From the NCBI GenBank assembly GCA_022570795.1, contig JAKUDP010000006.1:310001-374000 (forward strand): a stretch of 64,000 nucleotides of DNA. Reading direction: 5' to 3'. A program made the translations under genes and the position numbers. How positions within the stretch are numbered: the first letter of the stretch is position 1; every line of letters starts with the position of its first letter. The notes below the pieces were generated by a model that was not told where the DNA came from, did not search any database, and saw only the letters and a program-made list of their open reading frames with translations. Positions 63,852 through 64,000 of the stretch are shown here, piece after piece. Origin of the DNA: Sphaerulina vaccinii. Taxonomy: Eukaryota > Ascomycota > Dothideomycetes > Mycosphaerellales > Mycosphaerellaceae.

Positions 63852-64000
63852 TCAATACCATTGCACAGCTGCACGCGTAAGCTTCTTCACAACTAGCCAG
63901 TCGACCTTGTCCTGCTTTGTGCAGATTGCAACAGCATCGAACAACGCGTCGACAAGGTCGGCGCTATACCCGTCCTCACTGAGCTTTCTGATCATTGGCA
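63852..64000 (-). CDS. C-terminal end of a gene that continues past the window
   Basis: A minus-strand frame enters from the right edge and ends with a TGA at 63852-63854: PMIRKLSEDGYSADLVDALF, then DAVAICTKQDKVDWLVVKK and LTRAAVQWY. About 48 residues are visible, helical and ordinary in composition. It is too short to name. Confidence 0.5.
   Translation of the reverse strand, partial: PMIRKLSEDGYSADLVDALFDAVAICTKQDKVDWLVVKKLTRAAVQWY

Noticed and set aside
1..64000. CRISPR arrays, insertion sequences, large transposons
   Set aside because: No direct repeats with regular spacers, no transposase or reverse transcriptase frames, no long inverted repeats seen by eye.

Overview
The window looks like nuclear DNA of a filamentous ascomycete, most likely a Dothideomycete. 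That placement is an inference: gene density is about one gene per 1.5-2 kb on both strands, introns are 45-130 nt with GT..AG ends, and the families present are fungal (heterokaryon-incompatibility HET, CFEM-like, fungal-type tropomyosin, MscS with EF-hand, mpaB-type oxygenase, M43 protease). There are no bacterial operons, CRISPR arrays, rRNA genes or canonical tRNA genes.

Layout. 0.5-10.3 kb is mostly metabolic: a secreted type-B carboxylesterase, the molybdenum cofactor sulfurase, a flavoprotein oxidoreductase, methylthioribose-1-phosphate isomerase and a tiny coiled-coil protein. 10.5-18.2 kb holds a membrane-anchored gamma-glutamylcyclotransferase-like protein and a cytoskeleton/cell-division group: a 1230-residue disordered protein ending in a coiled coil, a candidate securin and tropomyosin. 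18.8-26.8 kb has a broken F-box-like gene, a salicylate-hydroxylase-type monooxygenase facing a DUF3237 gene, a CFEM-like secreted protein, an M43 metalloprotease, a RING protein and DAHP synthase. 27-34.4 kb has a HET remnant, a convergent pair of small genes, two more members of a local RING family (one decayed) and an MscS channel. 36-46.7 kb has a gene with frame breaks, an mpaB-type oxygenase, a HET protein, a C2H2 zinc-finger protein and a conserved gene with a homopolymer frameshift. 47.4-51.2 kb has two small tandem paralogues and a membrane protein.

The most unusual part is 51.89-54.78 kb. It contains no convincing protein gene but holds twelve diverged tandem units about 220-270 bp apart. 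Each unit has a TATA-like element, a tRNA A-box-like block, a 5-7 bp hairpin with compensatory changes, and a 5' end that pairs with a 3' block running straight into an oligo-T tract. I read this as a cluster of RNA polymerase III genes for a structured RNA of about 145-157 nt that I do not recognise.

55.1-64 kb has a multi-pass membrane protein, a class 3 lipase, a secreted Ser/Thr-rich protein, a chitin-synthase-like glycosyltransferase with a frame break, and the 3' end of a gene that runs off the window. Exon boundaries were placed by hand from splice signals and reading-frame continuity. Several genes carry single frame breaks, so either recent gene decay or residual indel errors in the assembly should be considered.
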